A stretch of DNA of 64,000 nucleotides from Calliopsis andreniformis (taxonomy: Eukaryota > Arthropoda > Insecta > Hymenoptera > Andrenidae), in the NCBI RefSeq assembly GCF_051401765.1, contig NW_027480468.1, forward strand, positions 2,108,001 through 2,172,000. The letters run 5' to 3'. The translations under genes and the position numbers were made by a program. Below are positions 63,219 to 64,000 of this stretch, piece by piece. Numbering within the stretch: the stretch's first letter is position 1; each line of letters starts with the position of its first letter. The notes under the pieces are model-generated. The model saw only the letters and a program-made list of their open reading frames with translations, was not told where the DNA came from and searched no databases.

Positions 63219-63568
63219 TCCTCAATCTTCAATCCTCAATCCTCAATCCTCAATCTTCAATTCTCAATACTCAGTCCTCAATCCTCAATCCTCAATCTTC
63301 AATCTTCAATACTCAATCTTCAATCCCCAATCCTCATTCCTCAATCCTCAATCCTCAATCCTCAATCCTCAATCTTCAATCCTCAATACTCAATCTTCAT
63401 TCCTCAATCCTCAATCCTCAATCCTCAATCCTCAATCCTCAGTCCTCAATCCTCAATCTTCAATCCTCAATTCTCAATCTTCAATCCTCAATCCTCAATC
63501 CTCAATCCTCAATCCTCAATACTCAATCTTCAATCCTCAATCCTCAATTCTCAATAACCAATCCTCAA

Positions 63569-63743
63569 TATTCAACACACAACACTCAACCACCAATCCT
63601 CAATACACAAAAATCAATCCTCAATTCTCAATACTCAATAGAATATCCTGAACTCTCATGGTTCAATACTCAAACCGCAATATTCAATAATCATATCTCA
63701 ATCCTCAAACATCAATCCTAAACACTCAATCCTCAACACTCAG
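63569..63743 (+). repeat. L2 block, late subtype
   Basis: Copy of 60744 at 2825 bp, with AAGCGTC downstream. Confidence 0.88.
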
Positions 63744-63890
63744 TCCTCTCTCTTCAAGCCTCCATCCTGAACCCTCAATCCTCAAGCGTCAATCCTAAAT
63801 CCTCAATCCTCAACCCTCAATCCTCAGTCCTCAAACCTCAATACCGAATCCTCAATCCTGAATCCTCAACCTTCAGCCCTCAGTCCTCAA

Positions 63891-64000
63891 CAATCAATTG
63901 TCAATCCTCAATCCTCAACAGAATATACTCAATTCACAGCTTTCAATACTCAATCCCCATTCTTCAATCTTCCAATCTCAATCCACAAACGTCAATTCCC
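63891..64000 (+). repeat. L1 block, subtype d, cut by window end
   Basis: 322 bp after the L2 at 63569; copy of 61066. The last units lie beyond the window. Confidence 0.88.

Larger units (their letters stand above)
61485..63516. repeat. 2.03-kb segment, right copy (offset 5799 then 5785 bp)
   Basis: Contains L1 61668, L2 62764 and L1 63086 in the same order as the left copy. Confidence 0.88.
1..64000. repeat. Heptanucleotide satellite array (TCAATCC/GGATTGA)n
   Basis: The entire window is a tandem array of 7-bp units, consensus TCAATCC on the given strand. Variant units make up much of it: TCAATCT, TCAATAC, TCAATTC, TCAGTCC, TCAACCC, TCAAACC, TCATTCT, TGAATCC, TCGATCC, TCTATCC, CCAATCC, GCAATCC. 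The longest perfect runs I noticed are only about 9-10 units (around 8146-8211, 8424-8491 and 35036-35103). There is no unique sequence at either end, so both borders lie outside the window. No gene, tRNA, rRNA or transposon interrupts it. A simple-sequence satellite of a eukaryotic chromosome is the best reading; the organism cannot be named from this sequence. Confidence 0.97.
50335..64000. repeat. Array region J: interleaved late L1/L2 cassettes, right end
   Basis: Carries five L2 blocks (56979, 59088, 60744, 62764, 63569), each followed 322 bp later by an L1 of the CAATCAA subtype. Also holds three L1 blocks of the TCTACAA subtype (52325, 55869, 61668). Large copies occur at offsets of 7266, 5799/5785, 3544/3558, 2109 and 2825 bp. 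The array continues past the window end inside an L1 block. Stretches such as 50335-52324 and 59543-60743 hold only variant heptamers. Confidence 0.9.
63285..64000. repeat. 0.7-kb L2-L1 cassette, right copy, cut by window end
   Basis: Partner of 60460-61175. Its L1 is cut off by the window edge. Confidence 0.86.

Noticed and set aside
1..64000. Dozens of long open frames on the given strand as protein-coding genes
   Set aside because: All encode the same repeat cycle in all three frames, overlap one another, begin at TTG or chance ATG, and are explained by a stop-free 7-bp unit.
1..64000. CRISPR array
   Set aside because: Units are 7 bp with no spacers; the larger landmarks are spaced irregularly by more of the same repeat.
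1..64000. Plant-type telomere (TTTAGGG/CCCTAAA), also a heptamer
   Set aside because: The unit TCAATCC/GGATTGA is a different sequence and no run of TTTAGGG, TTAGGG or TTAGGC was seen.
1..64000. Cyanobacterial short tandemly repeated heptamers
   Set aside because: Those are usually short intergenic runs. A 64-kb gene-free array is not typical of them, though a prokaryotic source is not strictly excluded.
1..64000. Genes on the opposite strand
   Set aside because: The reverse complement meets TGA about every 21 bases in each frame, and no long open frame survives.

Overview
The whole 64 kb window is one uninterrupted tandem array of a 7-bp unit. On the given strand the commonest unit is TCAATCC (GGATTGA on the other strand). 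I see no protein-coding gene, RNA gene, transposon, CRISPR array or unique flank, and the array runs off both ends. The given strand is almost free of G in the consensus unit. An array this long and gene-free points to satellite DNA of a eukaryotic chromosome (subtelomeric, pericentromeric or otherwise heterochromatic). That is inference: nothing here identifies the organism, and a prokaryotic source cannot be formally excluded.

The array is not featureless. Most units differ from the consensus by one or two bases (TCAATCT, TCAATAC, TCAATTC, TCAGTCC, TCAACCC, TCAAACC, TGAATCC and others). Specific strings of variant units recur as recognisable landmarks, all in the same orientation. I call them L1 (19 units, 133 bp, 62 copies including three incomplete), L2 (25 units, 175 bp, 12 copies) and L3 (14 units, 98 bp, 7 copies). 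All three keep the 7-bp register internally, so they are old diverged heptamers and not foreign insertions. They share a TAGAATA-like unit and appear to be related to one another.

The landmarks show that the array is a mosaic of segmental copies at many scales. There are tandem duplications of 27, 34, 196, 496, 1827 and 5642 bp. There are also displaced copies at about 2.1, 2.7, 2.8, 3.5, 3.9, 5.8, 7.3, 11.1 and 14.2 kb. Layout: 1-17.1 kb, L1-only mosaic; 17.1-21.2 kb, a block repeated at 28.2-32.35 kb; 20.5-24.2 kb, two tandem 1827-bp units; 24.2-28.2 kb, mosaic copying pieces of 9.9-14.3 kb; 32.35-40.6 kb, L2/L3-rich; 40.6-50.3 kb, a 5642-bp period with about 4.06 kb of apparently identical repeated sequence; 50.3-64 kb, interleaved copies of L2 and late L1 subtypes. 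L1 subtypes are regional, as expected from local unequal exchange or amplification.

Long open frames occur on the given strand only because the consensus heptamer has no stop in any forward frame, and every forward frame reads the same peptide cycle S-I-L-N-P-Q-S. The opposite strand meets TGA every 21 bases in every frame. These open frames start mostly at a TTG inside L1 or an ATG made by a point variant, and end where variant units create TAG, TGA or TAA. They are therefore not annotated as genes.
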